Shown one piece after another: positions 1 to 7,140 of a stretch of 20,198 bases of DNA; position 1 is the stretch's first letter, and each line of letters begins with the position of its first letter. The notes under the pieces were generated by a model. The model saw only the letters and a list, made by a program, of their open reading frames with translations, was not told where the DNA came from and ran no database searches. Source of the DNA: Spirochaetaceae bacterium (lineage in GTDB: Bacteria > Spirochaetota > Spirochaetia > SZUA-6 > Bin103). Position numbers and translations under genes: made by a program. The DNA is taken from positions 1 to 20,198 of the forward strand of contig JAPPNY010000154.1 in assembly GCA_028818385.1 (NCBI GenBank), in the 5' to 3' direction.

Positions 1-8
1 ACTCGGCT

Positions 9-377
9 TCAACTTGGTCCCGGAGACTGCCTGATTCTGCTTGTTTCTAAGGAGGTCAGGGAGTCGGTGGTCCATCCTTCGATGGCGACTCGCACCACCC
101 CAGGGGGGAAGTCAACGACGATCCGGTAACCGCTGCTGACCGACAGTGCCCTTCCGTTGCCAGCTTCCGCGATTCGTAGAGGCGTGTCGCTCTCGTCGCC
201 TCGGACGTAGAGGTAGGTTCCCGAAAACACGGGGTTGGAAGCGATGGCAGCATCTGTAACCGACCCGTCCCCGACTGCCATGTGATCGAATCGAACACAC
301 CCGACCACCGTCGTGTGAGCCATGACTGGTGCCGCGGCCAAGACCGCGAGCACGCCGAGTACACCAAGGTTCCTCAT
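9..377 (-). CDS. small secreted protein of unknown function
   Basis: A 122-residue protein that I do not recognise. The frame is open from an upstream ATG at 404. I choose the ATG at 377 because a perfect AGGAGG (plus-strand 387-392) lies 9 bases before it, and because translation from there begins directly with a signal peptide: MRN, a hydrophobic stretch of Leu/Val/Ala, then a likely signal peptidase I site after Val-Met-Ala, about residue 19. The mature part of about 100 residues is rich in Val, Thr, Ser and Gly with alternating hydrophobic residues, which suggests a small beta-sheet domain. It has no transmembrane segment after the signal and no motif I can name. The C-terminal 15 or so residues are low in hydrophobics and may be the product of a frameshift or early stop, but this cannot be tested here. 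Base composition is nearer 60% GC, lower than its neighbours. It is probably expressed and exported; function is unknown. Confidence 0.55.
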   Translation of the reverse strand: MRNLGVLGVLAVLAAAPVMAHTTVVGCVRFDHMAVGDGSVTDAAIASNPVFSGTYLYVRGDESDTPLRIAEAGNGRALSVSSGYRIVVDFPPGVVRVAIEGWTTDSLTSLETSRIRQSPGPS

Positions 378-539
378 GCTCCCGAACCTCCTGCGTTCCG
401 TCATCGACGTTGCGCTCGAAGTCCGCCGGGGTGTCCGGCACGCAGGGCCTCAGTCTCGCGCTGTCTGGCGACGCAGCCGGTGCGAACCCAGGACTACGCG
501 GCCGACGGCCGGGCGGAAGTAGCATCGGAAGTGATAACC

Positions 540-595
540 ATCCCCAAGCCGCACTTTAAATCGTTACTCAGAAATGATATATTACTAACGTCTCT
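540..595. other. AT-rich patch between tRNA-Ala and the secreted-protein gene
   Basis: The bases just beyond the 3' end of the tRNA, about 553-590, are strikingly AT-rich for this genome. They include runs such as TTTAAAT and GATATATTA and a weak inverted repeat CGTTA (561-565) with TAACG (586-590). The patch lies where a tRNA terminator would be, and also where the promoter of the leftward secreted-protein gene could begin. No clear -35/-10 pair stands out. The rest of 378-552 shows no gene that I can support. Confidence 0.4.
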
Positions 596-669
596 TGGAG
601 GCGACGGGAATCGAACCCACGACCTCGTGAATGCCATTCACGCGCTCTAGCCAACTGAGCTACGCCCCC
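596..669 (-). tRNA. tRNA-Ala (anticodon GGC)
   Basis: Read on the minus strand, this folds as a complete 74-base cloverleaf. The acceptor arms are GGGGGCG and CGCCTCC, the D-stem is GCTC/GAGC, the anticodon stem is CGTGA/TCACG around the loop ATGGCAT, and the T-arm is GTGGG-TTCGAAT-CCCGT. The anticodon GGC reads GCC alanine codons. The third acceptor pair is G3:U70, the alanyl-tRNA synthetase identity element, which supports the assignment independently. The discriminator base is A, and the CCA end is not encoded (AGA follows), so it must be added after transcription. It stands alone, without other tRNA genes. Confidence 0.96.
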
Positions 670-708
670 GGAGTTCGACGCGCGGCAGACGACTGCGCGC
701 CTTTGCGT

Positions 709-738
709 ATGGTACGCGCGCGGCGCCCGCCAAGGCAA
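709..738 (-). promoter_or_regulatory. possible sigma70-type promoter for tRNA-Ala
   Basis: On the minus strand, TTGCCT (738-733) and TACCAT (714-709) are 18 bases apart. Each matches the sigma70 consensus at 4 of 6 positions. This would start transcription about 33 bases before the mature tRNA. It is a weak match in a GC-rich gap, and is offered because no better candidate lies upstream of the tRNA. Confidence 0.25.
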
Positions 739-756
739 GCCGAGCGCCGCGCGGAA

Positions 757-772
757 CCGGCCGTACGGCCGG
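757..772. terminator. 16-bp perfect palindrome right after the peroxiredoxin stop
   Basis: CCGGCCGTACGGCCGG is perfectly self-complementary and directly abuts the TAG stop (773-775) of the last gene of the leftward purine operon. As RNA it would form a 6-bp all-GC stem with a GTAC loop. No U-tract follows, so it is not a textbook intrinsic terminator. In GC-rich bacteria such stems may still end or stabilise transcripts. Confidence 0.4.
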
Positions 773-1432
773 CTACCTGGGCTGCGGGACGATGCGGATG
801 TACGGCAATGGGGACTCCCATCCGTCCGGATAGGTCTCCTTCGCCGCGTCGTCGGAAACGGACGGCAGGATGATCACGTCGTCGCCCTGGTTCCAGTTGG
901 CCGGGGTGGCGACCTGCTTGGCGGCGGTGAGCTGGCACGAATCGAGCAGCCGCAGGATCTCGGCGAAGTTGCGGCCCGTGCTCATCGGGTAGGTAAGGGT
1001 CGCCTTGATCTTCTTGTCCGGCCCGATCACGAACACCGAGCGCGCCGTGGCGTTGTCCATGGGGGTGCGGCCTTCGGAGGTCGTCCCGGCGTCCCCCGGC
1101 AGCATGTCATACGTCTTCACGATGGACAGGTCCGGATCGCCGATCAGCGGATAGGTCACCGCGTGGCCCTGCGACGCCTCGATGTCCTTCGACCACGCTT
1201 CGTGGTCGCTGACGCCGTCCACGCTGATACCGAGCACCTTGCAGTTGCGCCTGGCGAATTCGTCCTGGAGACCCGCCACGGCGCCCAGCTCGGTGGTGCA
1301 CACCGGCGTGAAGTCCTTGGGGTGAGAGAAGAGAACCGCCCATCCGTCGCCGATCCATTCGTGGAAGTCGATCGGGCCCTGAGTGGTCTCCGCGGAAAAA
1401 TCGGGAGCTTCGTCGTTGATCCTGAGCGCCAC
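773..1432 (-). CDS. 1-Cys peroxiredoxin (Prx6/AhpC-TSA family)
   Basis: A thiol peroxidase that reduces hydrogen peroxide and organic hydroperoxides in the cytoplasm. The 219-residue length is usual for the bacterial Prx6 group. The peroxidatic cysteine is Cys45 within Pro38-KDF-Thr42-PV-Cys45, the PxxxTxxC signature. The long C-terminal part with the segment NWNQGDD and the TYPxGW motif near the end is typical of 1-Cys peroxiredoxins rather than 2-Cys AhpC. I start at GTG 1432 because AGGAGG sits 6 bases upstream (1439-1444) and the protein then begins VALRINDEAPDF, like family members; the longer ATG frame to 1480 adds 16 basic, unconserved residues. It is the last gene after purSL, purQ and the nucleotidyltransferase, 44 bases behind the latter, and is probably co-transcribed. 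The electron donor is not visible here. Confidence 0.93.
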   Translation of the reverse strand: MALRINDEAPDFSAETTQGPIDFHEWIGDGWAVLFSHPKDFTPVCTTELGAVAGLQDEFARRNCKVLGISVDGVSDHEAWSKDIEASQGHAVTYPLIGDPDLSIVKTYDMLPGDAGTTSEGRTPMDNATARSVFVIGPDKKIKATLTYPMSTGRNFAEILRLLDSCQLTAAKQVATPANWNQGDDVIILPSVSDDAAKETYPDGWESPLPYIRIVPQPR

Positions 1433-1476
1433 TGATGTCCTCCTGCGCCGTACGGTGCCACGCGGGGCGTCTGCCT

Positions 1477-2091
1477 TCAAGCTCGCCGGGGGGCGCCGAT
1501 GCCGTCATCCCACGGCAGCACCGTGAGATCCGGCCAGAACCTGCGCCATCGAGCCACCTTTCCCTGGTAAATCGCCGGTGTGACCTGGACCCGATTCGCG
1601 CGCACCACGAGCCCGAACAGGTCGGCCAGGCCGAACGGCGCGAACACCACCGGGTCCCCGCCGGTCAGCCGCACGCCGACCGCGGTCGCCGTGGTGGGCC
1701 ACGTGCGGATGGCGGCCTCGGTGGAGCGGTAGGGCTCGATGCCGTACCCGAAGCGTTGCCAGTACCAGAGGTGGACCCTGGCCTGGTTCTTGACGTCCAG
1801 ACGGATCGGCAGGCCGGTCACGGCCTCCTGCGCCCCGGTCACGACGGCGTCCTCGGCTTCCTCACCGAGGTCGCCGGCATCGAAGTAGACGAGGTCGTGG
1901 TCGTCGATGTCCTCCCCCGGCGGCTTGCCGTGGGCGGCGTTCCAGACGGTCTGGGTCACGCAGCCTGCCCCCAGGTACCAGTCGGGCAGATCCAGCTCGG
2001 CCACCCGCTCCAGGCACTCCCAGAGCACGGCGTTGCCGCGGAGCAGGGCGAGCAGATGGTGGCGATGGCCGTCGGCCGGGGAACGGCTCAT
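1477..2091 (-). CDS. nucleotidyltransferase-family protein (COG3575/DUF925-like)
   Basis: A 204-residue protein of the minimal nucleotidyltransferase group formerly called DUF925, whose substrate is not known. The recognisable part is Trp38-Tyr-Leu-Gly-Ala-Gly43 followed by Thr46-Gln-Thr-Val-Trp, then an acidic stretch DIDDHDLVYFD (61-71). In this superfamily, a Gly-rich loop followed by Asp-x-Asp supplies the nucleotide- and metal-binding site. The middle holds a Trp/Tyr-rich segment (HLWYWQRFGYGIEPY) that is typical of the family. The ATG overlaps the purQ stop in ATGA, so translation is probably coupled. Its place in a purine operon suggests nucleotide handling but does not prove it. The family assignment is firm; the enzymatic role is not. 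Confidence 0.85.
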   Translation of the reverse strand: MSRSPADGHRHHLLALLRGNAVLWECLERVAELDLPDWYLGAGCVTQTVWNAAHGKPPGEDIDDHDLVYFDAGDLGEEAEDAVVTGAQEAVTGLPIRLDVKNQARVHLWYWQRFGYGIEPYRSTEAAIRTWPTTATAVGVRLTGGDPVVFAPFGLADLFGLVVRANRVQVTPAIYQGKVARWRRFWPDLTVLPWDDGIGAPRRA

Positions 2092-2876
2092 GCGGCCGCG
2101 GCCTGCCGCACGCCGTTCTCAAGCAGCAGCAGGCCGTCTGCCCGAGCCGGCATGCTGCGCGTCCAGCGCGGGTGATTGACCGGGTCGAGGAACGCCTCAG
2201 GGTGCGGCATCAGCCCGAACACCCGGCCGCTCGCGTCGCACATGCCGGCCGCCGCCGCGGTCGAGCCGTTGGGGTTCTCAGGATAGGCCGGCGGCCCGCC
2301 CGTGCTGCTCCGGTACCGCACGCACACGTGGCCCGCGTCCTCCAGCCGGGACTGCGCCAACGCCCCGGCGAACACCAGCCTGCCCTCGCCGTGGCGCACC
2401 GGCAGCTCCAGGTCGCTCAGTTCCCGCGTCCATACGCACGGCGAACGGTCCTCGAATCCTACCCGCACCCACCGATCTTCGAACCGGCCCGACTCGTTGT
2501 GTATCAACGACGCCTCACACTGCCAGCGCCGGCCGGCCGCCGGCAGAAGGCCCGCCCGAACCAGGACCTGGAAGCCGTTGCAGATGCCGACGACCAGCCG
2601 GCCCGAGTCCAGAAAGCGGTCGATCTCCGACCGCAGCCGGAGGCGCAGCAGCGCCGCCATCGCCGTCGCGGAACCCAGGTGGTCGCCATAGGTGAACCCG
2701 CCGGGCAGCGCCAGGATCCCGAACGATGCCAGCGGCGCGCGGCCGAGCGTCAGCTCGGTGACGTGCACGCGTTCGGCACGGGCGCCGACCGCCTCGAAGG
2801 CTGCGGCCAGCTCCTCGTCCGCGTTGATACCGAAGCCGCCGAGCACGCATACGCGCACGCGGTTCGTTCTGGTCAC
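2088..2876 (-). CDS. purQ: phosphoribosylformylglycinamidine synthase, glutaminase subunit
   Basis: The class I glutamine amidotransferase that releases ammonia from glutamine for FGAM synthase, step four of purine synthesis. It has 262 residues, slightly longer than most stand-alone PurQ proteins (about 225-235). The triad is visible: Cys99 in GICNGFQ, and His225 and Glu227 in MPHPEAF. The PGGFTYGD motif (58-65) and the ENPNGS segment near residue 200 are typical of PurQ. The start is GTG 2876, whose GTGA overlaps the purSL stop TGA; the frame stays open further upstream only as antisense-like sequence. It must work with the adjacent synthetase, since that protein lacks a glutaminase domain. 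The 3' end overlaps the next gene by 4 bases. Confidence 0.95.
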   Translation of the reverse strand: MTRTNRVRVCVLGGFGINADEELAAAFEAVGARAERVHVTELTLGRAPLASFGILALPGGFTYGDHLGSATAMAALLRLRLRSEIDRFLDSGRLVVGICNGFQVLVRAGLLPAAGRRWQCEASLIHNESGRFEDRWVRVGFEDRSPCVWTRELSDLELPVRHGEGRLVFAGALAQSRLEDAGHVCVRYRSSTGGPPAYPENPNGSTAAAAGMCDASGRVFGLMPHPEAFLDPVNHPRWTRSMPARADGLLLLENGVRQAAAA

Positions 2877-5848
2877 CTGCCGTCTCCGCTGGCACGGCCT
2901 GCGATCGGGCCGGTGCTCCACGCCGCTGCCAGCCGCTCCACCTCGACGCGGAGGATGGGCCGGCCGTGCCGGGACGCGTGCAGCCGGTCGCCCGACACCT
3001 CGCCGATCTCCGCACCGTCCAGGCCGTCGATCAGGGCCAGGAAGCGTTCCCGACGCTGCCGCGGCACCGACACCAGCAGCCGCGACGGGCTCTCTCCGAA
3101 CAGCAGGCCCGTCGTGGAGGTCCGTGGGGGCGCGGCCAGGCGCTCCAAACGGACGCGGGCGCCCAGCCGTCCACCGATCGCGCACTCGGCCAGGGCGACC
3201 GCCAGCCCGCCATCGGAGAGGTCGTGGCAGGAGGCCATGCACCCCTCGCGGGCCGCCGCGTGCAGCGCGCGATAGGCGTCTCGCGCGGCTTCCGGCAGGA
3301 CGTCCGGGCCGTGCCGGCCGCCGCCGTACAACCGATCATAGGTGCTGGCGCGGAGCTCGTCGCGGGTCGCCCCTACCAGGAACAGCAGGTCTCCGGGCCG
3401 CTTGAAGTCGGTGGTCAGCGCCCTGCGCACGTCCGGGATGATGCCGATCAGTGACACCAGCAGCGTCGGCAGCACCGAGATCTTGCGGCCGCCCGCGAAC
3501 GCGTCGTTCTTCATCGAGTCCTTGCCGGAGATCAGCGGCAACCGGTAGGCAAGACACGCACGGCGCAGCCCCCTGGCGGCGCGAACGAGCTGTCCCAGCT
3601 TGTGGCGGCCGTCGGGGGTCTCGCCCGACTCGACCGGGTCGGGCCAGCAAAAGTTGTCCAGCGCCGCCATCCGGTCCGGGTCGCCGCCGCACGCCACGTG
3701 CGCGCGCACCGCCTCGTCCACCGCGCACATCGCCATCGCGTACGGGTCGACCTGCGACAGCCACGGGCAGATGCCGTGCGTGACGGTCACCCCCCCGTAG
3801 CTGTCGTAGCGAGGGCGGACCACCGCTCCGTCGGTGGGCCCGTCGGCCGCGACCCCGCAGAACGGCTTGACCACCGATCCGGCCCGTACCTCGTGATCGT
3901 ACTGGCGGACCAAGCTCTCCTTGGAGGTGACGTTGGGCTCCGCCAACAGCGCCAGCAGGGCTTCCTCCGGGGCCGGCGCGTCACGCAGCCGATCGGCCTT
4001 CACGCGAACCGCGGACGGCGGCTCCCACGCCGAGCGCAGGCGCATGCGAGGCACTCCATCGTGGAGAAACCCCAGGTCGAGCGATGCGACCAACTCGCCG
4101 CCGGCACGCACCGTGACCAGGCCGTCATCGGTGAAACGGCCCACCTCGGAGAGCTCCACGCCCCGATCGGCGGCCAGATCGCGCAGGGCCTCCAGCCTGC
4201 CCGGCGGCACCGCCAGGCTCATGCGCTCCTGCGACTCGGACAGCAGGATCTCCCATGGTGCGAGACCCGGATACTTCAGGGGCGCCGCGTCCAGGTCGAT
4301 GCTCACGCCGCCCGATTCGCGCGCCATCTCCCCGAGCGACGATGACAGGCCGCCCGCTCCGTTGTCGGTAATGCCGTGGAACAGACCCGCGTCGCGCGCC
4401 TCCAGCAGCAGATCGAGCACCCGGCGCTGCACGATCGGATCGCCGATCTGAACGGCGGAAGTGGGCGAGCCGTCGTCGAGGGCCAGCGAGGAGAAGGTCG
4501 CGCCGTGGATGCCGTCCTTGCCGATGCGTCCGCCGACCATGACCGCCAGGTCGCCGGGCCGCACGCGTCCCTGCCAGGCCGGCTCGCCGGCCACCTCGGC
4601 CGGCAGCACGCCCCCGGTTCCGCAGAACACCAGCGGCTTGCCGATGAAGCTCGGGTCGAACAGGAAGGCGCCGGCCACCACCGGGATCCCCGACTGATTG
4701 CCGCCGTCGACGATGCCGCGATGGACGCCGGCCAGCATCCGCCGGGGATGCATGAGCTCGGCCGGCACCTCCCGCTCCGGAGTGTCCGGCGGCGCGAAAC
4801 AGAGGACGTCCGTGTTGAAGATCGGCTTGGCGCCGCGGCCGGTGCCGATGATGTCGCGGTTCACCCCGACGATGCCGGTGATCGCCCCGCCGTACGGATC
4901 CAGCGCGGACGGTGCGTTGTGCGTCTCCGCCTTGAAGCACAGCAGCGTCCGGTCATCGAACCGGATCACCCCGGAATCGTCGCTGAATACCGACTTCAGG
5001 AACCCGGAACCGTCGTCCAGCTCCGCTGTCGTACGACGGATATAGGTGTCGAACAGGGACACGATACGCTCGGTCCGGCCGTCCTCGCAATGATCGATGA
5101 CGGCGTTGAAGATCTTGTGCTTGCAGTGCTCGGACCAGGTCTGCGCCAGCATCTCGAGCTCCACGTCGGTGAGAGGCTCGCCGATCCCGCGTTCGCGCCG
5201 GCGCGAGCGAAGCTCGGGATCGGCCGCGTAGGAGCGGATGGCGGCAAGCTCCGCCGCCGACAGCGCCAGCAGCCGGCGGTCCGAGAGCCGCGCCAGCGCG
5301 CCGTCGTCCATCGCGGCCACGTCGATCCGCTCGACGGCGGGAGCCGGTTCGGCGGCCACCGGCGGGTAGCGCGCCGACGGCCGCTCACCCCGTCGCCACG
5401 CGCGCGCGGCGATCGACGTAACCTGCTGCACCAGCGGGTTGTGCAGCGCTTCGGCCAGCCGCCCGGCCGGCGGTTCCGCGCCCTCCTCGAACCGGAACCG
5501 GTACTGGCGGGCCGTCTGCAGCGTCGCCGCGGGAGGAAGGTCATCGGCGACGAGCCCGACCACTTCGCGCAGTGTCCCGCCGGCGGGGTCGTGCACGCCC
5601 GGCCGGCAGGTCACCTCGATCACCAGATCAGCGCCTTCCAGGGGCGCCTCGTCGATGGCGATGCCGGCCACGCCATCCGCCAGGAGGGCCACCAGCGCCG
5701 CGCGCTCCACCGGCACGCCCTCGACGATGTGGATATCGACGATCCGGATCGCCGCGATTCCGCCGATGCCCTCGGCAGCCAGCGTCGCGGCCAGCGCCGT
5801 TGCCCTGCCATCGGTAATGCCGGGCCGATAGGCGACCGCTATGCGCAC
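2873..5848 (-). CDS. purL: PurS-PurL fusion, FGAM synthase synthetase subunit
   Basis: Catalyses ATP-dependent conversion of FGAR to FGAM using ammonia from PurQ. It has 991 residues, between small PurL (about 740) and glutaminase-fused large PurL (about 1300). Two PurS-like repeats lead the protein, one at about 1-66 (RPGITDG at 8-14) and one at about 74-146 (RPGVHDPAG at 82-90, then NPLVQQV near 137-143, like the PurS C-terminus). A linker (about 150-225) precedes LTDVELEMLAQTWSEHCKHK (226-245), then the first AIRS half with KAETHNAPSALDPYGG (306-321) and the second with GKDSMKND (775-782) and CHDLSDGG (874-881). No glutaminase domain follows. I start at GTG 5848, directly before the first PurS strand. 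An in-frame GTG at 5863 is the alternative. Neither has a clear ribosome binding site. The open frame continues to 6361, but that part is antisense to the EIIA gene. Confidence 0.93.
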   Translation of the reverse strand: MRIAVAYRPGITDGRATALAATLAAEGIGGIAAIRIVDIHIVEGVPVERAALVALLADGVAGIAIDEAPLEGADLVIEVTCRPGVHDPAGGTLREVVGLVADDLPPAATLQTARQYRFRFEEGAEPPAGRLAEALHNPLVQQVTSIAARAWRRGERPSARYPPVAAEPAPAVERIDVAAMDDGALARLSDRRLLALSAAELAAIRSYAADPELRSRRRERGIGEPLTDVELEMLAQTWSEHCKHKIFNAVIDHCEDGRTERIVSLFDTYIRRTTAELDDGSGFLKSVFSDDSGVIRFDDRTLLCFKAETHNAPSALDPYGGAITGIVGVNRDIIGTGRGAKPIFNTDVLCFAPPDTPEREVPAELMHPRRMLAGVHRGIVDGGNQSGIPVVAGAFLFDPSFIGKPLVFCGTGGVLPAEVAGEPAWQGRVRPGDLAVMVGGRIGKDGIHGATFSSLALDDGSPTSAVQIGDPIVQRRVLDLLLEARDAGLFHGITDNGAGGLSSSLGEMARESGGVSIDLDAAPLKYPGLAPWEILLSESQERMSLAVPPGRLEALRDLAADRGVELSEVGRFTDDGLVTVRAGGELVASLDLGFLHDGVPRMRLRSAWEPPSAVRVKADRLRDAPAPEEALLALLAEPNVTSKESLVRQYDHEVRAGSVVKPFCGVAADGPTDGAVVRPRYDSYGGVTVTHGICPWLSQVDPYAMAMCAVDEAVRAHVACGGDPDRMAALDNFCWPDPVESGETPDGRHKLGQLVRAARGLRRACLAYRLPLISGKDSMKNDAFAGGRKISVLPTLLVSLIGIIPDVRRALTTDFKRPGDLLFLVGATRDELRASTYDRLYGGGRHGPDVLPEAARDAYRALHAAAREGCMASCHDLSDGGLAVALAECAIGGRLGARVRLERLAAPPRTSTTGLLFGESPSRLLVSVPRQRRERFLALIDGLDGAEIGEVSGDRLHASRHGRPILRVEVERLAAAWSTGPIAGRASGDGR

Positions 5849-5861
5849 GGGGCAGCGTAAC

Positions 5862-5881
5862 ACGGCCGCGTACGGCCGCGT
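5862..5881. repeat. tandem 10-bp repeat in the purL/EIIA divergent spacer
   Basis: ACGGCCGCGT occurs twice in direct succession (5862-5871 and 5872-5881), followed by a further CGGCC. It lies just upstream of the purSL start and within the 76-bp spacer that separates purSL from the divergent EIIA gene. Repeats of one helical turn in such a spacer could be an operator, though GC-rich simple sequence is an equally good explanation. Confidence 0.4.
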
Positions 5882-5899
5882 CGGCCACGTGCACCGTCG

Positions 5900-5926
5900 T
5901 TGTCGCGCCGCCGATTCGCGTGTAAT
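5900..5926 (+). promoter_or_regulatory. possible promoter of the EIIA-hisA-hisE operon
   Basis: TTGTCG (5900-5905) and TGTAAT (5921-5926) resemble -35 and -10 boxes. TGTAAT matches TATAAT at 5 of 6 positions, but the spacing of 15 is short. The -10 overlaps the ATG at 5925, so if this promoter is real, translation would have to start at GTG 5937 or later and the message would be almost leaderless. Confidence 0.25.
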
Positions 5927-6392
5927 GTGGGTCGAGGTGCAGGACTGCGTCTCTTCCGTTGCGGTTGTTCCGGATCTCTCCAGTCGCGATAAATGGGCCG
6001 CAATCCACGAAGTGATCAGCCGCTGGCCGGCGTTGAGCGACGCCAATCGCGATGCAATCGAGCACGCGGTGGTCGCGCGCGAGCGCATCCACTCGACGGC
6101 GGTCGGACGCGGCATTGCGCTCTCGCACGGCGAGTTGCGGGGCTTGTCGTCGCTGCTGGTCGCGGTCGGCGTCTCCCGGATCGGCATCGAGTTCGCGGCC
6201 GTCGACCGGCAACCGGTACATCTGCTGTTCGTATTCGCCACGCCGCCGGCACAGCGCACGGAGTACTTGCAGGTGCTGGCGGCGATTTGCCGCCTGGGCC
6301 GGCAGGGCCGCCTGACCGGCCTCTGGGATAGCGCGGTCGACACCGGCACCATCGAGCGCACGCTGAATCAGGCGTTCGACCCGCTGCACTGA
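5925..6392 (+). CDS. PTS EIIA (PtsN/EIIA-Ntr-like) protein
   Basis: A stand-alone EIIA domain of the fructose/nitrogen PTS family, about 155 residues, close to E. coli PtsN in size. The key stretch is RERIHSTAVGRGIALSHGE (52-70): the phospho-accepting histidine is His68, in the place of the usual GIAIPHG motif, here with Leu-Ser replacing Ile-Pro. The core runs through LLVAVGVSRIGIEF and HLLFVFATP, the conserved strands of this fold. There is no membrane or EIIB part, so a regulatory role through phosphorylation by HPr or an NPr-like protein is more likely than sugar uptake. The start is uncertain: ATG 5925 fits the family N-terminus but lacks a ribosome binding site, and GTG 5937 is in frame. 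It ends 7 bases before hisA and is likely co-transcribed, which could tie histidine synthesis to PTS state. Confidence 0.82.
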   Translation: MWVEVQDCVSSVAVVPDLSSRDKWAAIHEVISRWPALSDANRDAIEHAVVARERIHSTAVGRGIALSHGELRGLSSLLVAVGVSRIGIEFAAVDRQPVHLLFVFATPPAQRTEYLQVLAAICRLGRQGRLTGLWDSAVDTGTIERTLNQAFDPLH

Positions 6393-6399
6393 GGCCGCG

Positions 6400-7140
6400 G
6401 TGCTCATCGTACCTGCCATCGACCTGCTCGGCGGCCGCTGTGTCCAGTTGCAGCAGGGAGACTTCGAACGCGCACGCCGTTACGGCAGCGACGCCGCGGC
6501 AGTCGCCGACGGGTTCGCGCAGCAGGGAGCGCTCTGGATCCACGTGGTCGACCTGGACGCCGCGCGCGGGGGCGGAGGCAATCGCGCGGCGATCGGCAGG
6601 ATTCGGAAGGCGGTCGACGTGCGCGTGCAGGTCGGCGGCGGGGTACGGACCGCCGAGGATGCCGAGGCGCTGCTCGACCTGGGAGCGGACGCGGTGGTGG
6701 TAGGCACGACGCTCGCCACCCGCACGGCAGAGGTCCTGTCCTGGGCCGAGCGGTGGCCCGGCCGGGTTGTCGGCGGCATCGACGCCCGCCTGGGGCAGGT
6801 ACAGGTCAGAGGATGGGCGGAGTCGGCGGGCGGCGAGCGCGTGCTGATCGATGACGTGCGCGGGTCGAGGCTGGCCGGGCTGGTCTACACGGCGGTCGAT
6901 CGCGACGGCATGCTGGAGGGCCCGGACGTGGCGGGCGGCACGGCGGCAGCCGAGGCGTCCGGACTGCCGGTGCTGTTCTCCGGGGGCGTGAGCTCTCAGG
7001 CCGACCTGAAAGCGATCGCCTCGACGGGCGCCGCCGCCGGCGCAATCGTCGGTACCGCGATCTATGAGCGGCGCGTCGATCTGAGGGACGCGGTCGGAGC
7101 GCTGCAGCGCCCGGGCGACACCGAGCGGTGGGCGACGTGA
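6400..7140 (+). CDS. hisA: phosphoribosylformimino-AICAR ribotide isomerase
   Basis: Converts ProFAR to PRFAR by an Amadori rearrangement, the fourth step of histidine synthesis, in the cytoplasm. The 246 residues form the usual single (beta/alpha)8 barrel. The two catalytic aspartates are visible: Asp8 in VPAIDLLGG and Asp128 in GGIDAR. The phosphate-binding loops VGGGVR (78-83) and SGGVSS near the C-terminus are in place, as is DRDGMLEGP (167-175). The start is GTG 6400, 7 bases after the EIIA stop and directly before the first barrel strand. Its 3' end overlaps the hisE gene, so the three genes read as one operon. I see no residues that would suggest the dual HisA/TrpF enzyme PriA, but this cannot be excluded by eye. 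Confidence 0.95.
   Translation: MLIVPAIDLLGGRCVQLQQGDFERARRYGSDAAAVADGFAQQGALWIHVVDLDAARGGGGNRAAIGRIRKAVDVRVQVGGGVRTAEDAEALLDLGADAVVVGTTLATRTAEVLSWAERWPGRVVGGIDARLGQVQVRGWAESAGGERVLIDDVRGSRLAGLVYTAVDRDGMLEGPDVAGGTAAAEASGLPVLFSGGVSSQADLKAIASTGAAAGAIVGTAIYERRVDLRDAVGALQRPGDTERWAT

Noticed and set aside
4376..5860. 494-codon open frame on the plus strand
   Set aside because: It is the antisense shadow of purSL, with no recognisable domain.
5849..6361. N-terminal extension of purSL by 171 codons
   Set aside because: The added residues are antisense to the EIIA gene, look random, and precede the first PurS strand.
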